This document shows, piece by piece, positions 9,232 to 17,364 of a stretch of DNA of 64,000 nt (positions within the stretch are counted from its first letter, which is position 1; every line of letters begins with the position of its first letter). The DNA is from an uncultured Pelagibacteraceae bacterium (GTDB taxonomy: Bacteria > Pseudomonadota > Alphaproteobacteria > Pelagibacterales > Pelagibacteraceae), in contig CACAZW010000002.1 of assembly GCA_902537055.1 (NCBI GenBank), positions 1 to 64,000 on the forward strand. Direction: 5' to 3'. The notes beneath the pieces are model-generated. The model was not told where the DNA came from. It did not search any database and worked only from the letters and a program-made list of their open reading frames with translations. The position numbers were made by a program, and so were the translations under genes.

Positions 9232-10612
9232 TTTTTGCTTTTTTTATCATTTTCTTTACGTTCTCAAAAGAAGTTCCGCCATAAGATTTTTTTGAATTAA
9301 TTGAATTTTCTAGATTTAGTATTTTATAAACATTTAATGTAAGTTTTGGCTCAATTTGATTTATTTCTTTCAATTCTAGTTCGTGAAGTTTTTTGTTTTT
9401 TTTTTCAGCTAGATTAATTATTTTTGCTGTTTGGATGTATGCCTTTCTAAATGGATATCCAAGTTCTCTTACAATGTAATCAGATAAATCTGTAGCTGTA
9501 GTAAATCCTTTTTCCGCAAGGGATAGCATACTTTTTTTATTTATTATTAAATTTTTTAATACATCATTTAATAATGATAGCGATATTTTTAATTGATCAT
9601 TTGTTTTAAAAACAATTTCTTTGTCATCCTGTAAATCTTTAAAATATGATAAGGGTAAACCTTTTAATATTGAAATCATAGAATTGATATTTCCAATAAA
9701 TATTCCAGTTTTACCTCTCAAATATTCCAATGGATCAGGATTTTTTTTTTGTGGCATTATAGAAGAACCGGTTACTAATTTATCATTTAAAGTTATCAAG
9801 TTAAATGCATCAGAATTCCAAATTATTAGTTCTTCAGCAATTCTAGAAATGTGTAAAGAGCAAGCCAGAGAAGAATACAAAAAGTCTAAAACAAAATCTC
9901 TATCAGATACAGTATCTACAGAATTGTTTGTTGGTTTTTTAAATTTAAGTTTTTTTGTGGTGTAATTTCTGTCAATTTTAAAAGAGGTGCCAGATAAAGC
10001 CCCTACACCTAAAGGATTTTCATCTAAAAATTCTAAATTATTCTTAAATTTTTTCTTATCTCTCTTAAACATTTCAACATATGCTAGTAGATAATGTGCT
10101 AAAGATAGTGGTTGTGCATTTTTTAAATGTGTAAATCCTGGCATAATTGTTCTGATATTTTTTTGTGCAAGATTTAGAATATTTGAATTCGTATTATCTA
10201 ATAAAATTATCATTTTTTTTGTTGCTTCTTTTAACCATAATTTAAGGTCGGTAATTACCTGATCATTTCTAGATCTAGCAGTATGAACATATCCAGCATC
10301 ATCACCAATCAGTTCAAATAATCTGTTTTCTATATTCATATGAATATCCTCTAAATCGTAATCAAAATTGAACTTTTTTTTTACAATTTCATTTTTAATT
10401 CTTTTTAATCCCCAGATTATTTTATTCTTTATTCTGAAATTTATAATTTTCTGTTTGTGAAGCATTTCGACATGAGCAATTGATCCTTCAATATCCTCTT
10501 TAAATAGTCTTTTATCTACTGGTAACGAACCACCAACTTTTTTAAATAAAGTTGAGGCATTTTTCTTAATTCTTGTACCCCAAATTGGTTTATTGTTTTT
10601 ATTTTTACTCAT
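9224..10612 (-). CDS. argH: Argininosuccinate lyase
   Basis: Cleaves argininosuccinate to arginine and fumarate, last step of arginine synthesis. 462 residues from ATG 10612 (the frame extends to a TTG at 10621). Fumarase/aspartase-superfamily motifs are intact: HTARSRNDQ near residue 115, TPGFTHLKNAQP-like region (MPGFTHLKNAQPLSLAHY), and the signature GSSIMPQKKNPD. First gene of the leftward operon with the small lipoprotein and lysA. It is divergent from the thioredoxin-like gene with only 19 nt between start codons. An A10 run encodes part of the signature loop. Confidence 0.95.
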   Translation of the reverse strand: MSKNKNNKPIWGTRIKKNASTLFKKVGGSLPVDKRLFKEDIEGSIAHVEMLHKQKIINFRIKNKIIWGLKRIKNEIVKKKFNFDYDLEDIHMNIENRLFELIGDDAGYVHTARSRNDQVITDLKLWLKEATKKMIILLDNTNSNILNLAQKNIRTIMPGFTHLKNAQPLSLAHYLLAYVEMFKRDKKKFKNNLEFLDENPLGVGALSGTSFKIDRNYTTKKLKFKKPTNNSVDTVSDRDFVLDFLYSSLACSLHISRIAEELIIWNSDAFNLITLNDKLVTGSSIMPQKKNPDPLEYLRGKTGIFIGNINSMISILKGLPLSYFKDLQDDKEIVFKTNDQLKISLSLLNDVLKNLIINKKSMLSLAEKGFTTATDLSDYIVRELGYPFRKAYIQTAKIINLAEKKNKKLHELELKEINQIEPKLTLNVYKILNLENSINSKKSYGGTSFENVKKMIKKAKNE

Positions 10613-10631
10613 GTTATTCAATTACAAATCT

Positions 10632-11162
10632 ATGAAATTTATATTTATATCCATTAAAATAATATTTCTTTACTTCATATCATTTAGCTCTTCATATTCA
10701 ATAGAAGCACCAGATATAAAAAATCTAATAATTTATGAGGAAAAACAAAAAATTAAGTTTTTTGACTTTTTAAATGAGGCTGGAAACAAAGTTAATTTGA
10801 AAGATTTTAAGTCTGAATTAATTATTTTGAATTTTTGGGCAACATGGTGTGCCCCTTGTAGAGAGGAAATGCCATCACTAAACAACCTTCAAAAACTTAA
10901 GGGTGAAAAAAAAATAATGATTATCCCAATAAATATCGGCGGAGAGAATATTAGTACATCTAAGAGGTTTTTTGATGACCTGCAAATAGATGAATTACAA
11001 GTTTTTGTCGGTGATGGCGCTGGAATTGCAAAAAATTTAAAATTAAGAGGACTACCTACAACACTATTCATTAACAAAGATGGTTATGAGTTTGCAAGAA
11101 TTGTTGGCTCAATAGATTTTAACAGTGATGAATTTTTAAACTGGTTAAATGAATTAAATTAA
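10632..11162 (+). CDS. TlpA-like thiol:disulfide oxidoreductase (thioredoxin fold, exported)
   Basis: Periplasmic, probably membrane-tethered thioredoxin-like protein that reduces disulfides, for example in cytochrome c or oxidase maturation. From ATG 10632 it has 176 residues: a signal/anchor (FIFISIKIIFLYFISFSSSY), then NFWATWCAPCREEMPSL with the active-site pair at Cys73 and Cys76, and the cis-proline loop GLPTTLFI. The longest open frame starts at 10593 inside argH, but 10632 gives a clean signal sequence. Its stop overlaps the convergent HIG1-type gene by 4 nt. The partner substrate is unknown. Confidence 0.86.
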   Translation: MKFIFISIKIIFLYFISFSSSYSIEAPDIKNLIIYEEKQKIKFFDFLNEAGNKVNLKDFKSELIILNFWATWCAPCREEMPSLNNLQKLKGEKKIMIIPINIGGENISTSKRFFDDLQIDELQVFVGDGAGIAKNLKLRGLPTTLFINKDGYEFARIVGSIDFNSDEFLNWLNELN

Positions 11163-11359
11163 TTCTTATAAAAGTAAGCTAATGCTACAAGCACAATTAT
11201 AGCGACAAATTGTAGTAAAACTCTAAGCTGCATTAATTTGTTAGATGTTTTTTTATCTCCGTCTCCTTTAAAAAGAGTTCTAATTCCAAGAATTAAGACT
11301 ACAGCTACAGCTGCAAGCAAAACAATAGCTGTAATTTTAACAAATATTTCAGAAATCAT
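11159..11359 (-). CDS. HIG1 domain-type twin-transmembrane protein (66 aa)
   Basis: Small inner-membrane protein with two helices (about residues 6-28 and 47-64) and a central loop carrying TSNKLMQLRVLLQ, which resembles the SNKLM-RVLLQ pattern of bacterial HIG1 / hypoxia-induced-protein family members. Relatives in mitochondria assist cytochrome c oxidase assembly or supercomplexes. Its neighbour is a TlpA-like redox protein, which would fit respiratory-chain maturation, but that link is inference. Length is normal for the bacterial members. Confidence 0.72.
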   Translation of the reverse strand: MISEIFVKITAIVLLAAVAVVLILGIRTLFKGDGDKKTSNKLMQLRVLLQFVAIIVLVALAYFYKN

Positions 11360-11408
11360 ACTTTGATTTTAGTTTCTTTTTAAAATAAAAAAACATAATT
11401 ACTTATCT

Positions 11409-12065
11409 ATGACATTTTGCCTTGAATCAACAATTATAAAACCTGAAAATGGGTCTGACATCAAAAATGCAGTAATTTTACTTCATGGATACGGTGGAGA
11501 TGGAAAAGATATAAGTATGTTAACTCTGAATTGGAAAAGGTTTTTAACTAATACAGTATTCTTATGTCCGAATGGACATGAACCATGTAAAATTAATCCA
11601 ATTGGTTATCAATGGTTTGATTTAGAAACAAATGATAAAAATTATATTTTAAATGAAGTAAAAAAAGCTGAAGATAAATTAAGAAAATATATTGAAGAAG
11701 TTAAAGCAGAATATAATTTGGAAAATTCAAAGATATGTTTATCTGGATTTAGTCAGGGTTGCATGATGTCAATAAACTTGGGCCTAACTTCTAAAGATCC
11801 TTATAATTGTATTGTTGGATTTTCTGGAAAGATTATAGATAAAGAGGATCTTAGTTTAAGATTAATTTCTAAAACAAAAACTTTATTAATTCATGGTGAA
11901 AAAGATGAAATAGTTCCACCCTATAATTTATTAGAGGCAAAAGATTTTTTTACACGCAATAATATTAGTATAGAAACTTTAATGATCAAAGACTGCGACC
12001 ATCATATACCAGTTGAAGCTTCAAGTAATGCATTAAAATTTATCAAAGATAATTTTGATATTTAA
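11409..12065 (+). CDS. Phospholipase/carboxylesterase family alpha/beta hydrolase
   Basis: Serine hydrolase of the Abhydrolase_2 (carboxylesterase/acyl-protein thioesterase) type. 218 residues: oxyanion-hole region LLHGYGGDGKD, nucleophile elbow GFSQGCMM, and late Asp (GEKDEIVP) and His (CDHHIPVE) to complete the triad. No signal peptide, so cytoplasmic. It starts 49 nt from the divergent HIG1-type gene. The natural ester is unknown. Confidence 0.86.
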   Translation: MTFCLESTIIKPENGSDIKNAVILLHGYGGDGKDISMLTLNWKRFLTNTVFLCPNGHEPCKINPIGYQWFDLETNDKNYILNEVKKAEDKLRKYIEEVKAEYNLENSKICLSGFSQGCMMSINLGLTSKDPYNCIVGFSGKIIDKEDLSLRLISKTKTLLIHGEKDEIVPPYNLLEAKDFFTRNNISIETLMIKDCDHHIPVEASSNALKFIKDNFDI

Positions 12066-12080
12066 AGAGAATTAACTTTT

Positions 12081-12110
12081 TTGTTACATTGATTAATAAT
12101 AATATATAAT
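12081..12110 (+). promoter_or_regulatory. Predicted promoter of the HNH gene
   Basis: TTGTTA (12081-12086) and a perfect TATAAT (12105-12110) with an 18-nt spacer. The predicted transcription start near 12117 gives a leader of about 7 nt to the ATG at 12124, with no room for a Shine-Dalgarno element. Consensus-based inference. Confidence 0.5.
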
Positions 12111-12123
12111 ATATTAAATAATT

Positions 12124-12696
12124 ATGACTCTGATGATCAATGAAAACCTTTCACTCGAAAAGTGTCCAGCTCTAGTTCTTAACGCAGATTATAGACCATT
12201 AAGTTATTATCCTTTATCATTATGGTCATGGCAAGACGCTATTAAATCTGTATTTTTAGATAGAGTCTCAATTGTAAGTCATTATGATAGAATGATAAGA
12301 AGCCCATCATTCTCTATGCAGTTACCAAGTGTTATTGCATTAAAATCTTTTATAAAGCCTCGTTCAAATCCAAACTTCACAAGATTTAATGTTTTTCTAA
12401 GAGATAAGTTTAGTTGTCAATATTGTGGAAGTAATGATGAACTAACTTTTGACCATCTTCTTCCAAGATCAAAAGGCGGGAAAACTGATTGGGAAAACGT
12501 TGTTACTGCTTGTTCAGCATGTAATGTAAAAAAAGGTGGAAGATTGCTAAAAAATTCTGGAATGAAGTTAAATCAATGGCCTTTTCAACCAACAACAGAG
12601 GATCTTCATAGAAATGGGAAGAATTTTCCTCCTAATTTTCTACACAGCAGTTGGATGGATTATTTATATTGGGATGTGGAATTAGATCCTAGTTAA
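12124..12696 (+). CDS. HNH endonuclease family protein
   Basis: 190-residue HNH protein of a type widespread in alphaproteobacteria, with the conserved N-terminus LVLNADYRPLSYYPLSLWSW and the HNH zinc domain: CQYCGSNDELTFDHLLPRS, then a NVVTACSACN segment. Two CxxC pairs would hold a structural zinc and the DH...N residues form the beta-beta-alpha metal nuclease site. It is a chromosomal house gene rather than a homing element: no intron, no flanking repeat. A start at codon 4 (12133) is also possible. Cellular role is not known to me. Confidence 0.83.
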   Translation: MTLMINENLSLEKCPALVLNADYRPLSYYPLSLWSWQDAIKSVFLDRVSIVSHYDRMIRSPSFSMQLPSVIALKSFIKPRSNPNFTRFNVFLRDKFSCQYCGSNDELTFDHLLPRSKGGKTDWENVVTACSACNVKKGGRLLKNSGMKLNQWPFQPTTEDLHRNGKNFPPNFLHSSWMDYLYWDVELDPS

Positions 12697-13226
12697 ATTT
12701 TTTCAGAGATATTTATAGCAATTTTTGAACCAGTTTTAATAATTTTATCCATTACTGAATATAATCCTTTTTTTGTTGCGCCGTGCTCATATGCAATATC
12801 TTTATGTTCCAATTCATCAGCTCTAAATTTTTTAATTTTATCTCTAAGTTTTTTCTCATCATCTTGTAATTGATCTATTTGACTTTGGTAATGTTTATCA
12901 ATTACTTCCTCAACAGAGGCTGTGCACAGCATCGCTGCCTTTTTTCCTAATATTGTTGAACCGAAACCTAAACCTACTCCTAATAAATCCCATAGTGGTA
13001 AAAATTTAGTTGGTTTTATTTTTCTTTCTCTAATTTCATTTTCAAAAAAATCGCTATGTTCCTGTTCATGCTCTCTCATTTCCTCTACTAATTTTAATAG
13101 TTCAGGATCTTTTTTGAACGTTTTAAGAGCCAAAAGTTGACCTTCATAAATCTTAATTGCGCCTCTTTCTCCAGCGTGATCAACTCTAATAAATTCTTCC
13201 AATTTTCTTTTGTTAGTTTTTTTCAT
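12693..13226 (-). CDS. coq7: Demethoxyubiquinone hydroxylase Coq7
   Basis: Di-iron monooxygenase for a late ring hydroxylation in ubiquinone synthesis, bound to the inner membrane face. 177 residues from ATG 13226. The six iron-ligand motifs can be followed: DHAGERGAIKIYEGQ, REHEQEHSDFF, TASVEEVIDKHYQ and ADELEHKDIA. It overlaps the dsbB 3' end by 14 nt and converges on the HNH gene (4-nt overlap). With ubiE and ubiB in the same window it supports aerobic ubiquinone synthesis. Confidence 0.93.
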   Translation of the reverse strand: MKKTNKRKLEEFIRVDHAGERGAIKIYEGQLLALKTFKKDPELLKLVEEMREHEQEHSDFFENEIRERKIKPTKFLPLWDLLGVGLGFGSTILGKKAAMLCTASVEEVIDKHYQSQIDQLQDDEKKLRDKIKKFRADELEHKDIAYEHGATKKGLYSVMDKIIKTGSKIAINISEKI

Positions 13227-13686
13227 AAACAAGAGCTCTTAACGAAAATAACACAATTAGTAAAGATGTTAAAAAATTCAATCCAGATAAAGAGATGCCT
13301 AAAATAGTGAACTCTACATCTTTACAATTTTTAACCATTTCTAGACTTTCGATTATTTTTTCTTTATTTGTGATATCTATATTTGTGTTTGTACAACCAG
13401 CATATTCATCAAAAATTCCATTTTCTATACCAAAATGATATCCTGCAAGAGCAGTGCTTAGTGTGAATGTAATGATTAAAGCAATTAATATTCTATCAGA
13501 TTTAAAATAGTTATATCCCAAAAAACAAATGAAGATCGCTACTAAAAAAGGAATTCTTTGATAAATACATAATTTACATGGCAAATACCCCAAAACTTTT
13601 TCAATATAGATCGCAGATAATATGGCAATAATTGAGTATATAAAAATTAGTAAATAAATATTTTTTCTTTTTAGAATTAAATTCAT
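13213..13686 (-). CDS. dsbB: DsbB-like disulfide bond formation protein
   Basis: Four-helix inner-membrane oxidoreductase that reoxidises DsbA using quinone. 157 residues with helices near 11-28, 43-60, 66-84 and 130-148. The first cysteine pair is in LPCKLCIYQR and the second in the periplasmic loop (AGCTNTN and VKNCKDVEF). It lies between the DedA-like gene (1 nt gap) and coq7 (14-nt overlap). No dsbA is visible in the window. Confidence 0.86.
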   Translation of the reverse strand: MNLILKRKNIYLLIFIYSIIAILSAIYIEKVLGYLPCKLCIYQRIPFLVAIFICFLGYNYFKSDRILIALIITFTLSTALAGYHFGIENGIFDEYAGCTNTNIDITNKEKIIESLEMVKNCKDVEFTILGISLSGLNFLTSLLIVLFSLRALVYEKN

Positions 13687-13687
13687 C

Positions 13688-14296
13688 TTAGCTCATAAAG
13701 TTTTGTAAAAATTTATAAATTAAAAAAGCAAATACTATTAATACAATTGAAATTACAATTGAAACTTTAAGCAGTTTTTTTTCAATTATTGTTTTCATAG
13801 CTGGACCAAAATTTCCAACCAAAAAAGCTATAATAAAAAATCTAGATCCTCTTGTTAGTAAGGAGACAATTATAAAATAAACAATATTAAATTGAACAAA
13901 CCCACTAGTTATTGTGAGTAATTTAAATGGGATGGGTGTAAAACCTGCTATAGCCAGCAACGTTGCCCATGCTAAAACCCCTCCATCTGATGAAATTTTA
14001 TCTTTTAAAAATGATGTATTATCTACACCGTAAAGTTCAAAAATCTTAATTCCAATTTCATTGAAAAAAACATATCCTATGAAATATCCTAAACATGCTC
14101 CCAGAACTGATCCAGTAGTAGCAATGATTGCTATCTTTATCCATCTTTGTCTGTCGGCGATAGTCATCGGAATAATGATAACATCTGGTGGAATAGGAAA
14201 TATGAAACTCTCAATAAAAGATATAAACCCTAAAATTTTTTTTGAATTTTTATGTCCTGCAAGTTTAATTGTTTTATTAAATAGTTCCTTAAACAT
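13688..14296 (-). CDS. DedA/YqaA-family membrane protein (SNARE-associated/VTT domain)
   Basis: Polytopic inner-membrane protein of about 202 residues. It has the family's amphipathic re-entrant region (FIESFIFPIPPDVIIIPM) and GYFIGY, FTPIPFKLLTITSGF and a conserved Arg segment (LLTRGSRFFIIAFLVG). DedA-family members are implicated in undecaprenyl-phosphate or phospholipid flipping and membrane homeostasis; the YqaA branch is less studied. Likely first gene of the leftward set with dsbB and coq7. Confidence 0.83.
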   Translation of the reverse strand: MFKELFNKTIKLAGHKNSKKILGFISFIESFIFPIPPDVIIIPMTIADRQRWIKIAIIATTGSVLGACLGYFIGYVFFNEIGIKIFELYGVDNTSFLKDKISSDGGVLAWATLLAIAGFTPIPFKLLTITSGFVQFNIVYFIIVSLLTRGSRFFIIAFLVGNFGPAMKTIIEKKLLKVSIVISIVLIVFAFLIYKFLQNFMS

Positions 14297-14361
14297 ATTT
14301 TCTTTTAATATAAATAGTGTTTTAATACTATTATTTATATTCTATGAAACAAAAAATAAAT

Positions 14362-14448
14362 GGGCGAATGGCGGAACTGGTAGACGCGTTGGACTCAAAA
14401 TCCAATAGTAGCAATACTGTGAGAGTTCGATTCTCTCTTTGCCCACCA
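14362..14448 (+). tRNA. tRNA-Leu (anticodon CAA)
   Basis: Full class II tRNA, 87 nt including encoded CCA. Acceptor arms GGGCGAA and TTTGCCC pair across the molecule; the anticodon stem TTGGA/TCCAA encloses CTCAAAA, giving anticodon CAA for codon UUG. A long variable arm and the GTTCGATTC T-loop are present. The next gene starts only 8 nt after the CCA. Confidence 0.96.
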
Positions 14449-14456
14449 AAAAATAT

Positions 14457-16166
14457 ATGAACTTAAAACAAATTAATAATTTAACTGAATTATTTTTTGA
14501 TCAGTTTAATAAACAAATTGATAAAGATAAAATTTTATTATCAACCCTAGGTGATAAAAGAAAAAATTATTCTTGGCAGGAAACCCACAATTTTATTAAT
14601 TTGGTTTCTAATGAATTAAGAAAAGTAATATCAAAAGGTGATAGATGCTTGTTAATTTCTGAAAATAGACCTGAATGGTTTATTACAGACTTATCGATTA
14701 TGTTATCAGATGGGATAACAGTTCCAGCTTACACAACTTATGCAGAAAATGACTACAATTATATTCTCAATGATTGTACTCCCAGTATAATTTTTGTCTC
14801 AAACATTGAACAATTCAATAAATTAAAAAACATTATTAAAGACAAAAAATTTATAAAAAAAATATTTTCTTTTGAAAAATTACCAAATGTAGAAATTGAA
14901 TATATTAATTTAGAAGAATTAATCCAAAATAATATTAAAAAAAAATTACCAATTCATAAATCCTTAGCCTCAAGAAAAGATCCGTCTTGTATAATTTATA
15001 CTTCAGGTACGCAAGGAAATCCTAAAGGAGTGATTTTAAGTCATGGAGGTATCTTAAATAATTGTGAGGGTGCAATAGATATCCTAAAACCATTATTAAC
15101 TAAAGAACAGCCCAGGTTCCTTACTTGGCTTCCGCTTTCACACTCTTACGAGCACACTGTTCAATTTGTACAAATCACTGTAGCTGCTAGAATTTTTTAT
15201 GCAGAAAGCATTGATAAACTAGTTAAGAACATGAGTGATTGTTCTCCAGAAATAATGACGGCCGTACCAAGATTTTATCAAAATCTTTATCAAAAAATTA
15301 ATGCAAGTTTTAAAAAAGCCACAGGATTGAAAAAAAACTTAATTTTTAAAATGTTAGAATTAGGTCTAAAAAAAATAAAAAAAGAAAATTTAACTTTTTT
15401 TGAAAAAATACAAGATAGCATCCTTGAGAAATTAGTTAGAAAAAAAATAAAATCACAATTTGGCGGTTCTCTTAAAACATTTGTCTCTGGTGGAGGTGCA
15501 TTAGATAAAGAAGTTGGATATTTCCTAAATGCCATTGGTCTACCAACTCTTCAAGGTTATGGATTAACAGAAACTTCTCCAGTAGTAAGTTGTAATCCAA
15601 TAGATGATATTAGAATAGATACTGTTGGACCACCATTTAAGGGAAATGAAGTAAAAATAGCTGAAGATGGTGAAATTTTAGTAAAAGGTGAAAACGTAAT
15701 GTTGGGTTATTGGAATAATAAAGAAGAGACCGAAAAAGTTTTAAAAGATGGTTGGCTTCACACTGGTGATATTGGAGTATTTGAAAATAATTTTTTAAAA
15801 ATTACTGATAGAAAAAAAGATATTCTTATTACTCCTGGAGGGGATAATATTTCTCCATTAAAAATTGAAAATGAACTAGTAAATCTAGAATTTATTGATC
15901 AAGCTATAGTATATGGAGACAATAAACCTTATTTGGTAGCATTATTAGTTTTGAATAATGAATTTACAAATATCACAAATGAAGAAATTAATAATGCAAT
16001 AAGTAATTTAAATAATAATCTTTCAAAAATAGAAAATATTAAAAAGTTTTTTTTAATTAATGAAAAATTTTCAATTGAAAATGGAATGTTAACTCCAACA
16101 TTAAAGTTAAAAAGATATAAAATTATAAATAAATATAAAAATAATTTTGAAAATCTTTATAATTAA
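14457..16166 (+). CDS. Long-chain acyl-CoA synthetase (AMP-forming, FadD/FACL type)
   Basis: Activates fatty acids with ATP and CoA. From ATG 14457 it has 569 residues: P-loop-like AMP motif IIYTSGTQGNPKGVILSHGG, the A5 motif GYGLTETSPVVS, and TGDIGVFENNFLKITDRKKD with the C-terminal hinge. It resembles the long (FACL/ACSL) branch rather than acetyl-CoA synthetase. The open frame also runs back to a TTG inside tRNA-Leu, which is not a credible start. No Shine-Dalgarno element precedes the ATG; the mRNA must come from tRNA-Leu processing or a promoter inside the tRNA gene. Confidence 0.88.
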   Translation: MNLKQINNLTELFFDQFNKQIDKDKILLSTLGDKRKNYSWQETHNFINLVSNELRKVISKGDRCLLISENRPEWFITDLSIMLSDGITVPAYTTYAENDYNYILNDCTPSIIFVSNIEQFNKLKNIIKDKKFIKKIFSFEKLPNVEIEYINLEELIQNNIKKKLPIHKSLASRKDPSCIIYTSGTQGNPKGVILSHGGILNNCEGAIDILKPLLTKEQPRFLTWLPLSHSYEHTVQFVQITVAARIFYAESIDKLVKNMSDCSPEIMTAVPRFYQNLYQKINASFKKATGLKKNLIFKMLELGLKKIKKENLTFFEKIQDSILEKLVRKKIKSQFGGSLKTFVSGGGALDKEVGYFLNAIGLPTLQGYGLTETSPVVSCNPIDDIRIDTVGPPFKGNEVKIAEDGEILVKGENVMLGYWNNKEETEKVLKDGWLHTGDIGVFENNFLKITDRKKDILITPGGDNISPLKIENELVNLEFIDQAIVYGDNKPYLVALLVLNNEFTNITNEEINNAISNLNNNLSKIENIKKFFLINEKFSIENGMLTPTLKLKRYKIINKYKNNFENLYN

Positions 16167-16270
16167 CTAAAAAAATTTGTTTAATTATCCCTAATTTACT
16201 TAACTTTTTTTAATTATAAATTTTTTATTTTTTTAAAAAAAAAATTAAAAAAATACAAAAAATTATGTAA

Positions 16271-16299
16271 TTGACATAACTATTCAAAAAAAATACAAA
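16271..16299 (+). promoter_or_regulatory. Predicted promoter of the 27-residue basic peptide gene
   Basis: A perfect TTGACA (16271-16276), 17-nt spacer, and TACAAA (16294-16299). It lies in a 184-nt gap after the acyl-CoA synthetase. The predicted start near 16306 leaves a leader of about 45 nt that contains a hairpin and a good ribosome-binding site. This is the best -35 match that I saw in the window. Confidence 0.6.
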
Positions 16300-16302
16300 A
16301 AG

Positions 16303-16334
16303 GTAATTAAACGAATCAAAAAGATTCGTAATTA
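16303..16334 (+). promoter_or_regulatory. 5'-leader stem-loop of the basic peptide gene
   Basis: Perfect 7-bp stem ACGAATC (16311-16317) and GATTCGT (16323-16329) around an AAAAA loop. It can be extended by TAATT (16304-16308) pairing with AATTA (16330-16334) across a two-base bulge. It sits between the predicted transcription start and the GGGAG ribosome-binding site at 16340-16344, so it could stabilise the mRNA or control translation. Confidence 0.55.
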
Positions 16335-16350
16335 AAAAAGGGAGCTAAAG

Positions 16351-16434
16351 ATGGCTAAAAGAAGAAAAAAAGCTGCTAAAAAGAAAACTAAGAAAAAAGC
16401 TAAGAAAAAAGCTAAGAAGAAAAGAAGAAAATAG
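16351..16434 (+). CDS. Small lysine/arginine-rich peptide (27 aa), histone-tail-like
   Basis: MAKRRKKAAKKKTKKKAKKK then AKKKRRK: 16 Lys and 4 Arg in 27 residues, built of KKKA/KKKT-like repeats. Despite the low complexity it has every sign of a real gene: consensus promoter, leader hairpin, AGGGAG ribosome-binding site 6 nt before the ATG, and a strong hairpin terminator 22 nt past the stop. The composition resembles histone H1 tails and bacterial nucleoid peptides, so nucleic-acid binding is likely, but no specific function is known to me. It faces the carD gene, whose product has a similar Lys-rich tail. Confidence 0.75.
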   Translation: MAKRRKKAAKKKTKKKAKKKAKKKRRK

Positions 16435-16456
16435 TTTAGTATTCTTTTTATTAAAT

Positions 16457-16496
16457 AACGCTTCTCATGGCGCTTGCGTGGGAAGCGTTTTTTTTT
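16457..16496 (+). terminator. Rho-independent terminator
   Basis: Stem AACGCTTC (16457-16464) with GAAGCGTT (16482-16489), GC-rich loop able to pair further, then a T8 run. It terminates the 27-residue peptide transcript. The carD stop codon (TAA, reverse) lies inside the T run, so carD transcripts end against or through this hairpin. Confidence 0.88.
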
Positions 16497-17364
16497 ATTT
16501 TGCTATTTCTTCTGAGACCTCTTCCCCAGTTACTTTATTCTCAATTTTTTGAACTTGCTTTTCAAGATTTCTTTTTAAAGCTTTATCAAGTTTTTTTTGA
16601 GTGTCTTCTTGGCTTATATTTAAAATAATTTGAAATTCGGTAAGAATTCTATCATAAGCTTTTTCAAAAAGTTGTCGTTCGCTATAAGATTGATCAACCA
16701 TTAAATCATCACCCTTATTTAAGTCTCTTACCACCTCTGCTAATTCATAGATCTTACCTGATGAAATCTTAGCTTCATATTCTTGTGCTCTTCTACTCCA
16801 CATACTTCTCTTAATTTTTGGTTTACTTTTCAATATACTGATACATTTGTTTACCTGATTAATTGTTGCCAAAGGTCTTAAATGTGATTGCTTATTAACT
16901 GGGACCATTCCATAAGCTTTATCTTTTTCAAATCTAAGTATGTAAGACTCTATATCAATGCCACCTATATTCATTTTTTTAAATTCTATAATTTGACCAA
17001 CACCATGTTTTGGATAAACAACATAATCCTTTATTTTATACTCTTTTTTTTCTGTATCTTGTTTTTTTACTTTTTTAATTTCTGGTTTTTGCTCGTTATT
17101 TTTTGGAATTCGAAGTAAGTTTGTATTTGTATCTGAATTTATTTTCTTATCTTGTATAGATTTTTTAACCTTAGTATTTGGCGTAATTATTTTTTTCTTT
17201 TTAATCACCTTCTTGGTTTTGATTATTTTTGTTGCCTTTGACTTAGGTGCTTTTATTTTTTTTGATTTCTTTTTTAAATGTTTTTTTTTCGGTGTTTTTT
17301 TTGTTTTAAATGTTTTCTTCAAAGTATTTATCAAACTTATTTTCTTCATCTTTATATTTCTCAT
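16495..17364 (-). CDS. carD: CarD/CdnL-family transcriptional regulator with lysine-rich N-terminal extension
   Basis: CarD/CdnL proteins bind the RNA polymerase beta subunit and stabilise open promoter complexes. The CarD domain starts near residue 109 ([20 protein letters not shown]) and continues with the C-terminal helical domain ([28 protein letters not shown]). The first ~108 residues are an added tail, rich in Lys with [19 protein letters not shown] stretches, absent from the usual 160-200-residue form. Start at 17364 overlaps the ferredoxin gene by 59 nt; ATG 17349 is an alternative. Order fdxA-carD is typical of alphaproteobacteria. Confidence 0.88.
   Translation of the reverse strand: MRNIKMKKISLINTLKKTFKTKKTPKKKHLKKKSKKIKAPKSKATKIIKTKKVIKKKKIITPNTKVKKSIQDKKINSDTNTNLLRIPKNNEQKPEIKKVKKQDTEKKEYKIKDYVVYPKHGVGQIIEFKKMNIGGIDIESYILRFEKDKAYGMVPVNKQSHLRPLATINQVNKCISILKSKPKIKRSMWSRRAQEYEAKISSGKIYELAEVVRDLNKGDDLMVDQSYSERQLFEKAYDRILTEFQIILNISQEDTQKKLDKALKRNLEKQVQKIENKVTGEEVSEEIAK

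Noticed and set aside
12124..12696. HNH protein as homing endonuclease or mobile element
   Set aside because: No intron, intein or repeat around it; the N-terminal part matches a common chromosomal alphaproteobacterial protein.
14439..14456. Upstream TTG start for the acyl-CoA synthetase frame
   Set aside because: It lies within the 3' end of tRNA-Leu and adds residues encoded by the acceptor stem; the ATG at 14457 is the first credible start.
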